A DNA stretch of 64,000 nucleotides from Moniliella sp. 'wahieum' (GCA_003971905.1 RSEE01000073.1:1-64000); one strand, 5' to 3'; counted from the stretch's first letter, positions 38,598 to 50,762 are shown. The notes: generated by a model not told the origin, from the sequence alone. Numbers and translations: made by a program.

Positions 38598-40130
38598 GCC
38601 GACGAATCGCAGCGGTGGTCGTCGGCTGGATTGGGGGCCCCCGCCTTTCCCAACGCTTTCCCAGCCCCATCCGTGATCCGAGCGGGCCCGCCACGTACTT
38701 CCGCCCCAGGGCGGAGTTGCGTGCCCCGCCCCCTGCCCCGATTTAAACTTTCAACTGCCCGGGCGCCCACTCTCTCCGACTCCCGGCACATTCGACAGCT
38801 TCTATCATCAACTCGACCGCCGTCGTACAAAATTAACGACGGACCACGGTAACCATGTGGCAAACGAGGCTATATTACTCTTTGAATGCACGTCTTCATG
38901 TTCAATTAATTTGTGCATCAGTGCTAGGAGAGAGAAGCACTCCATACTCCGCCGGCCAGGCTCGCTTGACCCAGCTTATCGCGCCCCTCAAAGTTGGAGC
39001 AGGAGGTCCATGGTGGTGGTAGCAGTATAGTAGTCCAGGACCTTCTTCTCTCCTCCCACGTCATACGCACTCTTCTCTATAATTCAGACCAAAAACAACG
39101 GGGTGTAATAGCAAAGGTGGATATGGAAAGAGTAGTAGAAGAATATCATGTGCGTGTGGGCGATGAACATTGAATCAACATTCTATAAGACCCCCCTCTT
39201 TCGCCAGTTGGTTCTTTCCAATAAGACTGAACATGACAGATCTGTTTGGCAGTCATAGTGGCATGTACTGCGCAAGGTACTACTTGACTGGGTACACCTC
39301 ATATTAGTGAGTTGAGTATATCTCTCTCTTTTGCCCAGCTTGTTACGGGCTAGTGCGGCTGTGACATATGTGAGCCCGCAAAGCCCCCTAATTGTCCTAT
39401 CTCCATAAAAGGAGAGGTTGGGTTCGCACCGCCGGTATTATAAGTGGTAACGGAAGGACAGAGGGACTTGCGATTGATACGACTTTTGATTCGCAACCCG
39501 ACGTCCGATAGAAGGAAAGACTCGGGTGTGCGATCAAGAATGGCTCGGATTGGTGACTTGACGATCAATGCATGAATGAAGGAGAGGGGTGTGCCAATAA
39601 GCAACGAGTTGAGCCCATGGCTTTTTGGTGGAGCAGACAATTAAAGGGTCTTCGTGACCCGACGGTTCGTTTAGCAACGGGTGAAACGAGGAGCGTACCA
39701 AACTCACGCGATGGGTTTCTCAACGATAGGCAGAACGGGCGATGCTCGATGCAGGTGCTTCGGGTCATTCATTATGTCAAGGGTCGACCTCCACCCAGTC
39801 CGTGGCCAAGAGGCTAAGGGGGTGTAACGTGGGTGACGTGTATAACGCGCAACGCGTCATGAGTAGTTAACTAGTAACACGTACCCGCACCCTCTCTTCG
39901 TTTTCTCGCATCGCTAGCTAGCTCCTTCTCGCTCTCAAATTGTATCGAACTTAAGTACTCCACCGCTTCTCGTCAACTTTCTCGGCTTAATCCGTACGCG
40001 ACGCGTGTTTGAACCACGCAGATTGCTCAGGCTGTGAGGGGACTGGTCGCTGAGCGTCAGCGCTTAGCTCTCTATAGCGCTGCGGTTACCGGTTAGTGCC
40101 ACTACTAAGCCAATGGTAAGATTGTGAAAG
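38598..40130. other. Intergenic region, promoter of the IPP-2-like gene then unassigned DNA
   Basis: 38598-38870 is the presumed GLC8-like promoter. At 39350-39770 overlapping minus-strand ORFs (96 and 67 residues, containing DVGLRIKSRINRKSLCPS) look protein-like but match nothing I recognise. No RNA gene seen. Confidence 0.35.
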
Positions 40131-43100
40131 CCTTTGCCCTTGGCTTGAGGCTTGAAGCGTGAAGCGTGAAGCTCGTGAAGTTTGAAGCTTGAAGATGGCT
40201 TGGTTACGGATCTACAGAAGAATTAAGCGGGGGGAAAACGTGTTGCCAGGGTGCAATGGTGGCGACAATGGCGGATCGGCCCACTTTTATTGAGGTGCCT
40301 TTTCGCGTCTGGCGTACGTCGTACACGCGTACACAAATCCATTTATCGTGCGAGTACTGTGTGTTGTTTTCTAGACCAACCTTCAACCTATGCCCATGCT
40401 TACAGCTTAACTGCGCTTAGCGTTAGCGCCTACCATGCATCAAGCCCTGTAAGCGTAAAGCCCTGACATGCCTGACATAAGTACAAGTGTAGATGTCTCG
40501 ATGAGACTGGCGGTCAAAACTGGGTCAACGCGTCAACGAAAAGAGGCTTTGCTCATGCGCTCATGCATGGGCTTTAGAGGGTATATACCACTGGCACCAG
40601 GCGAGGTATACCGCGCGAGATACCGGAAAAACGGTTTCCCCTCTTCCCCTCTAAAAAGATCTGAAGTCTGAAAAGATCTCTGTGGCGCACGATAGCCCCA
40701 CACAGACAACAGGAAGGAAGTATGTCGATGATCGATGCTTATTGATCGGTTACGCTTATACCGTGTATTGCGCAGCATACACCATCGCAAGTGGTGCAAC
40801 ACCAACAAGCAACAGTGGTGCAAAAAAAGGCTGCGCCCTTCGTGCCTCTTGCTTCTTCTCCCTTCAAGCTTCATCTCCATCGTGCTCCCCCCCCCCATAG
40901 TCGCCCCACTCCACCACTCCCGCGGCCTCCCCCTCTTCAAGCGTCAAGCTTCAAGCTTCAGTATCCAGCCAAGCCACTTGTTACCGCGTAGCATGCACAC
41001 ACTCCTCCTTTCCTCGCCCCCCCCTTTTAACGTTTCTTTCCTTTGCCTTTTCTCGTCTGTCAGATATGCATGTCAGATCCAGATCTGAGTCTCTCACACG
41101 TCACACGTCACAGATCACAGGGTCATGCATCAGGTCTCAGGATCTCCGGCACACGTGCTCACAGGGCCCCAATCAGTAGGGCTTTGAAATTTGATCGATG
41201 ATCAATATTCGATGATCGATGGTCGATGATCGATGATCCCCTATCGGCTCGAGAAGGCAGGGCAGAGAGCAGGGCCCCACAGCAAAAGCCTCGAGATCGA
41301 CTGATGCATGATGCATCATCCTTTTTGTGGCCACTGGCTAGAATCTCACGGACGCCCCCCGGGTAATCGAAGTAACTGGCCTCACACAGCCTGAGGCTGC
41401 TGCGCCTATGGAGTGGGATGATGCTGATGTTGACGGCGCTGGTGAAAAGGGGAGCTGGTGTATGATGGCGAGAGTTGAAATTTGAGGCCGGGGAGGCCTG
41501 AGGATGCTGAGATGCAAAAGCACATTGAAGCTTGCGTGAAGCTGCTTTCAGCTCTCAATACCCAATACTCAATCCACTGCCGTTACTATATACATTGTCT
41601 CTATTTTCTTGAAACCCACCCCCCTTATTCAATCTTTTGGATTTGGAAGAGTCGGGGGGTGTCAAGCAGGCCCGAGTGTTAAGGGAGACAGCCAGATTGG
41701 CGTTACGCGCTACGCAGCACGCATGGTACGACGGCCATCGGCCATCGACTATCGACCATGATCACATTTACGGTACCAACCAACGCGTTAGTAACGCGCA
41801 ACGCGTATCGTTTTGCTTATACGAACGCGTCCCGCAGGCCGCAGGGCTGACGCGTGACGCTGATCTCAGCTCTCCCTGGGATCCGACGCTTGAAGCTTGA
41901 AGCTAGCTTGAAGCTTGAAGAGCTTGAAGAGCTTGAAGGATCTCAGATCTCAGATCTCAGACCTCAGAGATCTCAAGCTTCCAGGGTCATCGAGTTATCG
42001 ATCATCGGTCAGGCCGGTCACTAGCTTCACTAAGCGCTAAGCCCTAGGTCACCGATCACCGGTCACCAGTCACCGGTCACTTGCTTCACTCTTAGTCACT
42101 AGCCGCTAGCCTGAAGCAGGTGTCTGATTCTGAGGTCTCACCCTCAGGCGGGGCCTCCGGCCTCACCGGTCAGGCCGGTCTGGCCCCTCAGTACCTCAGT
42201 ACCCTCAGTACTCAGTGACTAGTGAGGCCTCAGGCTCAGGTCCGAAAAAATCGGATCGGTACCAACAGACTGCACCCGTGCTGTCCGCAGCCCAATTTCC
42301 GCTCGATCGATCGTAGCGCTTAAGGAGGCACACCGGCAGAACTCAGACTCAGACAACCGATCTCAGATCTCAGATCTCAGATCTCAGATCTCAGATCTCA
42401 GATCTCAGATCTCAGAAGCGTATCTTGAAGCTTGAAGCTTGAAGCGTGACCCAATTTGGTGCCTGGTGACCAGTGACCGGTGACCCCGGTGACCGGCAGA
42501 TCTCAGAACCAGATCGATCATCGATCTTGAAGCTTGAAGCGTAAAGCTTAAGCTTAACCATTGATCATCGGTGTTCAGATGATCGATGATCCATGGTTGG
42601 TGAACGCGTCGACTGGTCAGCATATCCACGTATCCGAGCGGAGGCTGGTGGCGCGGGAGAGCGAGGTATGCGAGGGAAGCGATGGAAGCGAGGGTGGCGA
42701 GGGAGGCGACGGTGGCTGGGAGGCGAGGCCCGAGGGAGGCTTCAAGGGTGGGGGGGTAAATTTGATGAACTCTTACCTTGTTGATGGCATCCAAGTTCCT
42801 CCGTGTGTTCCGGGGTTTGAGCACGTAAGATCCCCAGGGATGCATTCTTTTTCATCTTGGAAGTATCTTCCAGCTTCACTCCCGTTACGCGTTACGCGTT
42901 ATGCTTCCGGCTTCAAGCTTCAAGTAAAACATTAGTTTCAACCTAGGGCGCCGGTAGGTGCAAATGTCCCCAAGTTTCCGGCCTTAGGCCGGCCTCAGGC
43001 CTCAGGCCTCAGGCCTAATGCGAAGGCGGCTCAATAAGCGGAGCGCTCAGGCCGAGCCGCTGAGCAGTTGGGCCGGAAATAGAATCTAGCCGAAAACGGA

Positions 43101-43677
43101 CGCTGTATCTGGAACAAGAATAGCATTGGACGTTTCGGACCGGGCCGTCCCCGAATTCGGCAATCGGCAATCGCGGGAACGGGGCGTGGAGAGAGTGGCA
43201 AAAGCGCCAAGCGTCGGGTTTGAGACGGTCACCCTCTGCGGTGAAATCCGCTTACATGTTTGCGTTACGTTACACACCACGGTACACACGTTTCATGTTA
43301 CACTCCCTTGCCCTTTACCGGTTACCGACGGCCGGTTACCGGTTACCTCGCGTCCCAGAACGTTATGTTGGTAGCTTCCAACTTCAAACGTCAACGCGTC
43401 AACGCATCAACGCGTCAACTCAACGGTCAACGTCGTCTGGTAAACAAAATAATCGATAATCCAAGCGGGGTAAGAAGAAACGGGGAAGAGCCTGCGCGCA
43501 ACAACCCAAAACGGCTCCCAAACGACACCCCTTTTGCAGCGCCATAGCAGATATGGATCGCCTAGCCAGGAAGGCTCAGTCCGGTCCCTTAAGTCCTGTA
43601 AATCAGGTACCACGTTAAACGTTAAACGTTAAAACGTTAACCGGGTTAACCGGGTTAACCGCTTACCGGGGTACTCG
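40131..43677. other. Gene-poor field of heptad palindrome arrays, part 1
   Basis: No coding region can be supported. Many short period-7 tandem arrays occur: CTTGAAG/CGTGAAG at 40150-40195, GATGATC at 41211-41238, GAAGCTT-type at 41887-41939, TCTCAGA at 41941-41968, GGTCACC-type at 42047-42081, TCTCAGA x8 at 42361-42416, CTTGAAG at 42424-42444, GGTGACC-type at 42465-42485, GTTACGC at 42884-42901, CAGGCCT at about 42991-43018, ACGTTAA x3 at 43612-43632. The units differ in sequence but share the 7-base period, and most contain a 6-base palindrome. Confidence 0.7.
42361..42416. repeat. (TCTCAGA)8 perfect heptad array
   Basis: Eight perfect copies of TCTCAGA, 56 bases, equivalent to the palindrome AGATCT plus one C. 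A shorter array of the same word is at 41941-41968 (three copies and one variant). Confidence 0.95.
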
Positions 43678-44991
43678 TTATACAGTCCAAATGGGAAGAT
43701 CCGGATCGTAAATCGATTCCAGTAACGCGTAACAACGTACTAACCCAGATGTGGGGCAGATTCCACTCGAACAAGGCGACACCGTCAAGGTGAAAAGACA
43801 AATGGGAAAGGGGCCAGAGAGGGGGGGGGCAAAGGGCGACAGAACCGATCGTAAAGAAAGGGAGAAGAAACAAAGAGGGAGAGAGAGAAACGTCACAGAG
43901 AAAAGTAGAGTACAACACGGTCCGAACACACCCATACAAAACAGTACAACAGTCCGACACCAGAAAGTGCAACAGTACACACGGTATACAAACAAGACTC
44001 GTAGAGAGAGGAGACGAGACGAGACGAGACGAGAGAAGGCACGTTCAACGCTGACCCCTTCGCCATGCCCTCCGCACTTGGAGGCCGCTTCCCACGAGCA
44101 AACCCTGCGCGGCGCACCGCTACCGAGGGAGAGGCAGGCAGGGTCCGAACCCAAGCTCATCGACGATGAGCGGGACGACAAGGAAGCGAAGCAGGACCGG
44201 CTGGTCGACTGTGTCCCACATGTCCACGCCGACGAGGCACTCGAGAAGGAGAAGGTGGATAGATGACCACCATACGACGTCGAAGGCGACGAAGGTTCCG
44301 ACGACAACGAACGGTGCGTGCGGCGCAACCGTACCTGAGCCATGTCAGAACTAACCCCCGCGCCTACAGTGGGCGGTTGTTCGTCGAATACGGACTCGGG
44401 CTCGAGCTCGAGCTCGGGCTCGGGCCTGGGAGGAGAATGGCGGTGGGTGGAAATGTCCGCATCCACAGCAAGATCGGCGGTACGGGTGGCGCTCCCAGTG
44501 GTGGCGGTGGGGATGGGGCCATTGATGACTTGGGTGGGAGCAGACGAGGGAGAGGCGTAGTCATCGGGAAGAACAAGGGACTCGCGACCGCGACGAGTGG
44601 CACCCAATGGAACGGCATGCAACTCTTCCTCCTTCTGGGGCGGAGTGGCCATCAAGGAAGGGAAGGACCCTGGCCACTCGGCAGCGGTGGCAGGCAGAAC
44701 AGGGGACGAGCAGCAGGTTGAAAAGGCGAGCGGGGCGGGCAAGCGGGCGCGGATGGAGGCGTGGGCAGGCCGCTTACGCGGCTCGGGTAACGCAGGGGGC
44801 AACAAGGCTGCGCCGAAAGGAGGCGAATCAAGTGCCAGATCGATGGCAGGCCGATCCAGTCGGCGGTAGGCGTAGGCGTAGGCGCTGGCCGGGCCGATCC
44901 GAGGAGGGAAGTCGGCGTCGACATGGAGGCCAAGCACGTTGCCTCTGGGCAGAGGAGGCGCGCACAGGTCGACAGGGCTCGAGGTGTGCAT
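43678..44991 (-). CDS. Candidate gene, Ser/Pro-rich protein of unknown function
   Basis: A long minus-strand frame (open from 45402) with a plausible start at 44991 (MHTSSPVDLCAPPLPRGN) would give about 437 residues. A TATA-like TATTTATA lies at about 45094-45102 and a C/T-rich leader precedes the Met. The N-terminal 150 residues look protein-like (GLHVDADFPPRIGPASAYA, DRPAIDLALDSPPFGAALLP); the middle is acidic (EPELELEPES) and the rest Ser-rich (SSASSAW, SSRSSSMSLGSD). The last 100 residues run through simple repeats (GAGAC units at 44010-44034) and are hydrophobic, so the true 3' end may be earlier or spliced. No domain recognised. Confidence 0.4.
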   Translation of the reverse strand: MHTSSPVDLCAPPLPRGNVLGLHVDADFPPRIGPASAYAYAYRRLDRPAIDLALDSPPFGAALLPPALPEPRKRPAHASIRARLPAPLAFSTCCSSPVLPATAAEWPGSFPSLMATPPQKEEELHAVPLGATRRGRESLVLPDDYASPSSAPTQVINGPIPTATTGSATRTADLAVDADISTHRHSPPRPEPELELEPESVFDEQPPTVGAGVSSDMAQVRLRRTHRSLSSEPSSPSTSYGGHLSTFSFSSASSAWTCGTQSTSRSCFASLSSRSSSMSLGSDPACLSLGSGAPRRVCSWEAASKCGGHGEGVSVERAFSRLVSSRLLSLRVLFVYRVYCCTFWCRTVVLFCMGVFGPCCTLLFSVTFLSLPLCFFSLSLRSVLSPFAPPLSGPFPICLFTLTVSPCSSGICPTSGLVRCYALLESIYDPDLPIWTV

Positions 44992-46980
44992 CGCAGGGGC
45001 GGAGGAAGAGGGGAGGGGCGCAGGTGGTGCAAGGAAGGCAAGGCAGAGGGGAGGGAGGGGGTTAGGGCCCGATGGGGCCGAGGGAGGGGTGCTGATATAA
45101 ATAGAGGACGGGGCAGCGCACTGCACCGTAGCGCACCGTAGCGTGACCGCGTGTCTGCTCGCTCCCGCAGCCCAGGCGGCTTCAAGGCAAGGATCGATGA
45201 GATCTGAGATGATTGATGGTCGATGATCGATTATTGATGATTTCGATGATTGATGATGGATCGATGATGCATGTCGATGATGCAGACGAGGATCGATGAT
45301 TGATGACTCCATCATGGGTGATCTGTGATGTGTGATGTATGTTAATCTGTGATGGGGTGTGATGTGTGATGCGTGGCTAGAAGTGCATGTGGCAAAGGCC
45401 ATCAGCCACCGCTGCCACGCCCCGCGGACGTATCGGATGGGCAGCTCGCCGGGGGGCCACAGCGCCGAAGGAGGTGGGCATGTGGCCAGTGACAGTCACC
45501 GACTACTGAGCACATACTGAGTACTGCGTATGAGTCTCAGATCTCAGGCCGACTAGCGACTGCCCTGAGTTGACCCTGGCAGACCCCACGCCGCAAAGCG
45601 CAGGCCATCCGTCACATGCACATGTCACACCATCATCCTGATTTGCCCTTGTGAGATCTGGGATCTGGGATCTTGATACGATTGATATCAGACGCAGCCA
45701 GCTGTGGCGCTATGCTGCGCTCAGGTAGTCAGACACTCTGTGCCCAGGGCCTGAGTACCAAGCATCAGGCTGAGGCGCTGTGCAGCGCTGAGCTGAGCCC
45801 TTCTGCCTGACCTGTGCTTGGCTGAGCGCTTGAGCCTGTTTTGATTCATGCGTTGCAGCAGCCGGGTATTCTATAGTGTCATCTATCATCAATCATCGAT
45901 CATCACAGGCACCCCCATATTCTTTCCGGCGCCACCACTCCAGGGCCCCGTGGGTAGACCGGGCACTGGGAACGCGGGGACGCGGGGACGGGGGGCCAAG
46001 CTTCAAGTCGGTTACCGCGATCAGCTCGATCAGCCCAAAATCAACGTAACACAACAACGCGTCGACGTTCACCGGGTTCACCGTTAACCCGAACACTCAA
46101 TCATCCAAGATTTGTGTCTCCCGCTCCGCCCTACCTGTGTGTGGGGTTAGATCTTAGAAGCTGTGGGTCGGCACAGATATGAAGTGCACGAAGTTCTCGT
46201 TTGCGGTTTGTCGTTTGTCTGTTGTTGTTTGACGTTTGTCTGTTGTCAGTGATCGAGTCTTCGATGTTCATTTTTTCGAAGATCCCCCCAGACCGCAGCT
46301 CCGTTGGTATCCTGAGGCCCGAGACCCCCAACAGAAATAAGCGAGACCGATTCTTTAATAACCGTGTGTCCAACTGGATCGCTCTGATGGACTGATCTCA
46401 CACCCATTTTTCCCTCAACGTTCAACGACCAACCCCACCGAGAAGCTGACCCTTGAGTTCAAGTTGAACGTGTTGAGAACGTTGAACGTTGACGCGTTGA
46501 CGTGCCAAGCAAGCATGGAGGGACACGGCGTACAGTAGTGTCTTTTAGAACCGGAAGCAGTGGGTTGGAATAAAGTTAATAAAGACTTGGATTTTGCAGA
46601 GCTTCAAGCTGGAACCTTGAAGCTGGAACATTTAAGCTTGAACCCCAGTGACTTATACTGCTGTAGTTACCTAGTTACCAGTTAGTACAAGTTACTTATT
46701 AGTTAGCGATCGGCCCAAGCTTATTTCCACCTGACTAATGACTAGTGACTGTAGGTTTTTGACAGGCACTATATCTCACGTGCCCACTGAACCATGTGTC
46801 AAGCGTGTCGCACCCGGTAGGAAATGAATATCAATACGTTTTGTCATTTCGCTGGTATCTGCGTCCCGATTCGCACACCTGAGGGAAGGTCTTCAAGCTT
46901 GAAGCTTGAAGCTGGAAGCTCTTGAACAAGGTTAAAGCTTAAAGCGCTAAAGCTAAAGGCCACTAACGCTCGACAGGCCC

Positions 46981-47098
46981 AAGGCCTAAGGCCTAAGGCC
47001 TAATCGATAATCGATAATCGACCTGATCGATGAGCTCGATGAGCGCTGAGCTTGAGCCGCTCAGGCTGAGATCGATCATCGATCATGCATCATGCACA
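46981..47098. repeat. Heptad array with in-register word switching
   Basis: Read in sevens from 46981: AAGGCCT three times, AATCGAT twice, AATCGAC; further on, from 47071, ATCGATC twice, ATGCATC, ATGCACA. The inner palindrome changes (GGCC to TCGA; ATCGAT to ATGCAT) while the 7-base spacing holds. Between the two blocks more 6-base palindromes (ATCGAT, GAGCTC, AGCGCT) follow at 7- to 9-base spacing. Confidence 0.9.
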
Positions 47099-47464
47099 CA
47101 GTCGGCCATCCAGAGGGCGGCAAAGGATGGCCAAAGTGCGTGTGGGGGAAATACCCGCGTTAATATCTTGCCAGATCTTGCCTTGAGTGCGTAGATCCGA
47201 GGCTTCCCCTTCCTGTGTCTTGCCACTGCCCTGCCCCGGAAGCCGGAACAAGCCTGCCGACTACACGCACACGTGGCGATGCTTCCAACTTCACGTACAT
47301 CATGCATCACATATCACACACTGAGTATACTCTCAGAAAAGAAAACCCCCATGGAACCCTTCCAGGAAAGACAGACCCTACGTAGTCGTCTATTGTTGGC
47401 CCAGTTGCGAAGTTGCTAATAGCTTCATTGCATTACTTGTGAGTTACTTGTTACCGAGTTACTA

Positions 47465-47499
47465 GTTACGCGTTACGCGTTACGGGTTACGGGTTACCA
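47465..47499. repeat. GTTACGC/GTTACGG heptad array
   Basis: Five heptads: GTTACGC twice, GTTACGG twice, GTTACCA, preceded by looser GTTAC words at 7- to 8-base spacing from about 47443. Confidence 0.9.
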
Positions 47500-47911
47500 A
47501 CTTCCTTTGGGGGTCTATATGTCCCTAGCTCTTTGCGTGAAGCTTCAAGCTTCAAGCTCACCAAACTCATCAAGTGACTTATACATGTAGACACTAGCAT
47601 CCACACCCTGCGAAGTGCAATCGATGTGTCGAAAGCCACAGCTACACGCATCAATCGGCAGTTCTCAATTCAACTTGACCAGGGCGCTACGCGCTACAAT
47701 ACGATGGGTTTGTTTGTATAGATGGTGTAACATGTCACTAATCACTCACGCATGATATATCGAACATTGATAAGATCTAAAATTGCTAATCGAAAGTCGA
47801 TAAGATTCTCGATCCTTTAGCGTTACAGAACGAAGATATCTGAGAACCAAAGGTTATGGCACCGGCCATCGCGTTGCCCCATTTCCTCCCATCGAGCATC
47901 CCAGACCAGAT

Positions 47912-48010
47912 CGACCATCGACCATCGACCATCGGCCATCGACCATCGACCATCGACCATCGACCATCGACCATCGACCATCGACCATCGACCATCGACC
48001 ATCGACCATC
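47912..48010. repeat. (CGACCAT)14 heptad array
   Basis: Fourteen copies of CGACCAT, one with a single substitution (CGGCCAT, 47933-47939). It is the longest heptad array in the window. Unlike most others, its unit holds only a 4-base palindrome (TCGA or ATCGAT-like overlap is absent). Minus-strand ORFs over it (RWSMVDG repeats) are by-products. Confidence 0.93.
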
Positions 48011-49105
48011 TCTCTCCATCGATCCCATCGAATATCCCCCATCGACCGACCATCCGAACCGTCCACTCTGCGTTGCAGGTAAGAAGACTGAGTACTGACA
48101 GATGGTCCGACGCTCATCGGACGATCATCCATGATCATCACACAAGCCATGCGACCACCGGTCACTAGTCACTATAGTCACTAATCACGAGCTAGTCACT
48201 GGCCCTGCCAGAAGCGTCGCGCGTCGCCCTCACACACCACTGACTGGGCCCAGGGTGGATCGATGGATCAAGCGTCCAAATTCACGCTTCAAGCATCCAG
48301 CTTCCGGTCCGGAGATCGAGCCTCGAGCTGTCCATAAGCTTTTTGCGGTAGTGAAGTGATTAATGATTGTCTCCAGTGGCTATTAATAGTGACTAGTAGT
48401 GAAAGGGACGAGTGTGATCTCAGAGCCCGAGGGCCCAGGCGCTCAGGCCTCAGTCGACCTAGCGTATTGAGGAAAGAGAGAAAAAAGAGAGAAAAAAGAG
48501 AGAAGAGGTGAGACGCCAATTGCTGTAGTGGCGCCCATAGCCCGGAGCCTGGAACCTTCGGATTCCTTGCACTGAATATTCCTTCTTGGCCGGCAGGACT
48601 ATTCTCTAGTCTCTGTAGCTCATGTGTGCAACGTAATACACCATCATCGATCGTCTGCCTGCTCTCTGGCCTTTCAAAAGAGAAGAAAGAAGAAAGACAC
48701 GCACAACCGGGATCTATAAATCATGCCACATAAGATCTAAGATCTACGGTGGTACAACGTTCCACGGTTGAGTATTGACATGGCAGAGCTGTGGGAAGAT
48801 AGTATGATGTAAAACTGGTATATATGCCTGTGAGGCTTGAGGAGAGATACCGTGGTGGCACACCCAGTGGAAGACCACAGAGAGGAACGAGATAGATTGG
48901 TATTGCATTGCACATGAGTTTCTTCACCGAAGCTAGATCCTAGTCCTGTCATCCAGGAAGGAATAATATCGCAAAGAATGTAGCAAAGAAGGGACCCCGA
49001 GTTTGGGGCTCTACTGTGGCGCCACTACTATACATGACGCATGATATGTGATACTCCATTCGGAATACACACACTCTCTTTACGTGTACCTCCCTCGTTC
49101 CTCAC

Positions 49106-50762
49106 ATGTCACACCATCGTATTAATTATACGTCTTGGGCCTATGCCGCCTTTTTGGATCGTGCCGTTTCTCCACCATCACAGTGTGTTCAGGACGTTCA
49201 GGCCAGGAGGCGAGCATTGATGGCTGACCTCGGTCTCATTACGCTGACATTCCCGCAGATCATGGATTTATTCATTCATCAAAGTCTGACGTTGGATGCA
49301 GCCACCGCGTTCTGCCTGTCCCACCTGCTCTTCCAACTCATCCTGCGCCAGATGCTTCGCCTCACCCGCTCTCGCACTGTCCTGAGCTTTGGTCATCTTG
49401 ACCCCTGACGAGTCACCTTCACAGATTCATCCGACATCCTCCGTCTCGCGCTCGTATAACCTGCAAAAGTATACACATGGATCGACTGGGTCTCTCGTCT
49501 CGTTCCTCACCTCGGTTCCGGTTTGCCCTTGACCCTCGCCTCGTTTCTGGCCTCGTATCTTTCGTTATTAGCACTCAGTTCTCCCTCTTGACCCGCTTCC
49601 CCTTTACACTGCAGGCCTATGGTATTTCCTCTGCTCCCCTTCACTTCTAATATGAAACCTGCCTGCTCTTATACATCCAATTATGATGGCACGTCGCCCA
49701 CCACTCCTTTCCCCTCGCTCCTTGTTCCAGTCACTCCACTTGGCACTCCACTCGAGAAGAACTGCCCTTTCAATCGGCTCTCTTCTCCTTCCTCCCCAGC
49801 CCATCGGAGCTCCCTCCCGCTTTCACGGCTGGCCACTGATGTGAAACATCCTTCTTGGACGCTACCTGGCTCTGCCCGACGAATGGCAAGGGACTATGAC
49901 TCGCGAACCGCCTACTAACGTTCACGCCTGTATTCTTTTTGGACCTTGGATCTGAACGCGTTCAGTCCTCCGTGAGTCTTGTCTCCGATGGGGGAAGGTC
50001 TCCTCCGGGAAGCCGGCAAACCCGTCACAGTCCCCCCGTCAGAACAGGGCATCTGACTATAGCCATGGCAGCAGCCTATGAAACGTATCGGCATGTGCAT
50101 CACCACATAGGGAGCTCTCAGTAGTCTTGACTATTTCTTTACAATCCCTGTACCGTGGCAGGCAACGAGAGATACACATAAGGCCTATAAAAAACACACA
50201 TGCTCCCGTTTCCCAATCACCGCTATATTCGTATACATGAGACACTGTCCAGGTAATCCATCTCCTCTCTAGCGGTCCGTACTGACTAATAAGGAAAGAG
50301 CATGTTTGGCATCAACATCGTTACAGCGCGTTTCTCATATTCACCGGATGGAAGAAGTCGTGGGGGACGTGGTATGGTAATGAGTGCCAAAATGTGGTTT
50401 ACAGGGTCTCATTCCTGTTGGGTTTGAGCCCCAATTGTCCCACCTGAAAAACGAAAACGGGGCAACGCAGAGGCAAGGGGGTTGGGTATATACAAACTGA
50501 CCCTGGATGCTCAATAAAGAGGGAAGAACGCACAGAGACTCGACAGATAGGAGGACAACTCTGATGCCATCGCGATTAGATGGGCAGATAGAAATAAAGG
50601 CAGAAGGGGGGGAAAGGGATTCCGTCGTTGACGCTGAGATCTGCCGACGGACTCCGGCTGGATTTGCAAGGGGACAACTAGGAAATGCCGGGAGGCGCGT
50701 TCCTGTTGGGAAAAAATGTGTCGTTCCAGACCAGAAGTTTTTCCATGGTATCGCCGTAATGA
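49106..50762. other. Intergenic region with two small ORFs
   Basis: Plus-strand ORFs at 49106-49408 (100 residues, with an amphipathic or hydrophobic middle) and 49619-49918 (99 residues, Ser/Pro-rich) follow a T/C-rich stretch and could be exons of one small gene, but no splice pair joins them convincingly. Nothing else seen up to the end of the OPT pseudogene. Confidence 0.3.

Larger units (their letters stand above)
44992..49105. other. Gene-poor field of heptad palindrome arrays, part 2
   Basis: No coding region supported apart from the promoter side of the 43678-44991 frame. Arrays: GATCTGG at 45656-45672, CAACGTT-type at 46416-46436, GAACGTT to GACGCGT at 46477-46504, GAAGCTT-type at 46891-46915, AAGGCCT to AATCGAT at 46981-47022, ATCGATC to ATGCATC at 47071-47098, GTTACGC to GTTACGG at 47465-47499, AAGCTTC at 47539-47558, CGACCAT x14 at 47912-48010. 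Loose GATGATCGAT-like repeats fill 45200-45335. Confidence 0.65.

Noticed and set aside
47786-48165. Repetitive protein RWSMVDG
   Set aside because: It is a translation of the CGACCAT array in a period that keeps frame every three units; no gene context.
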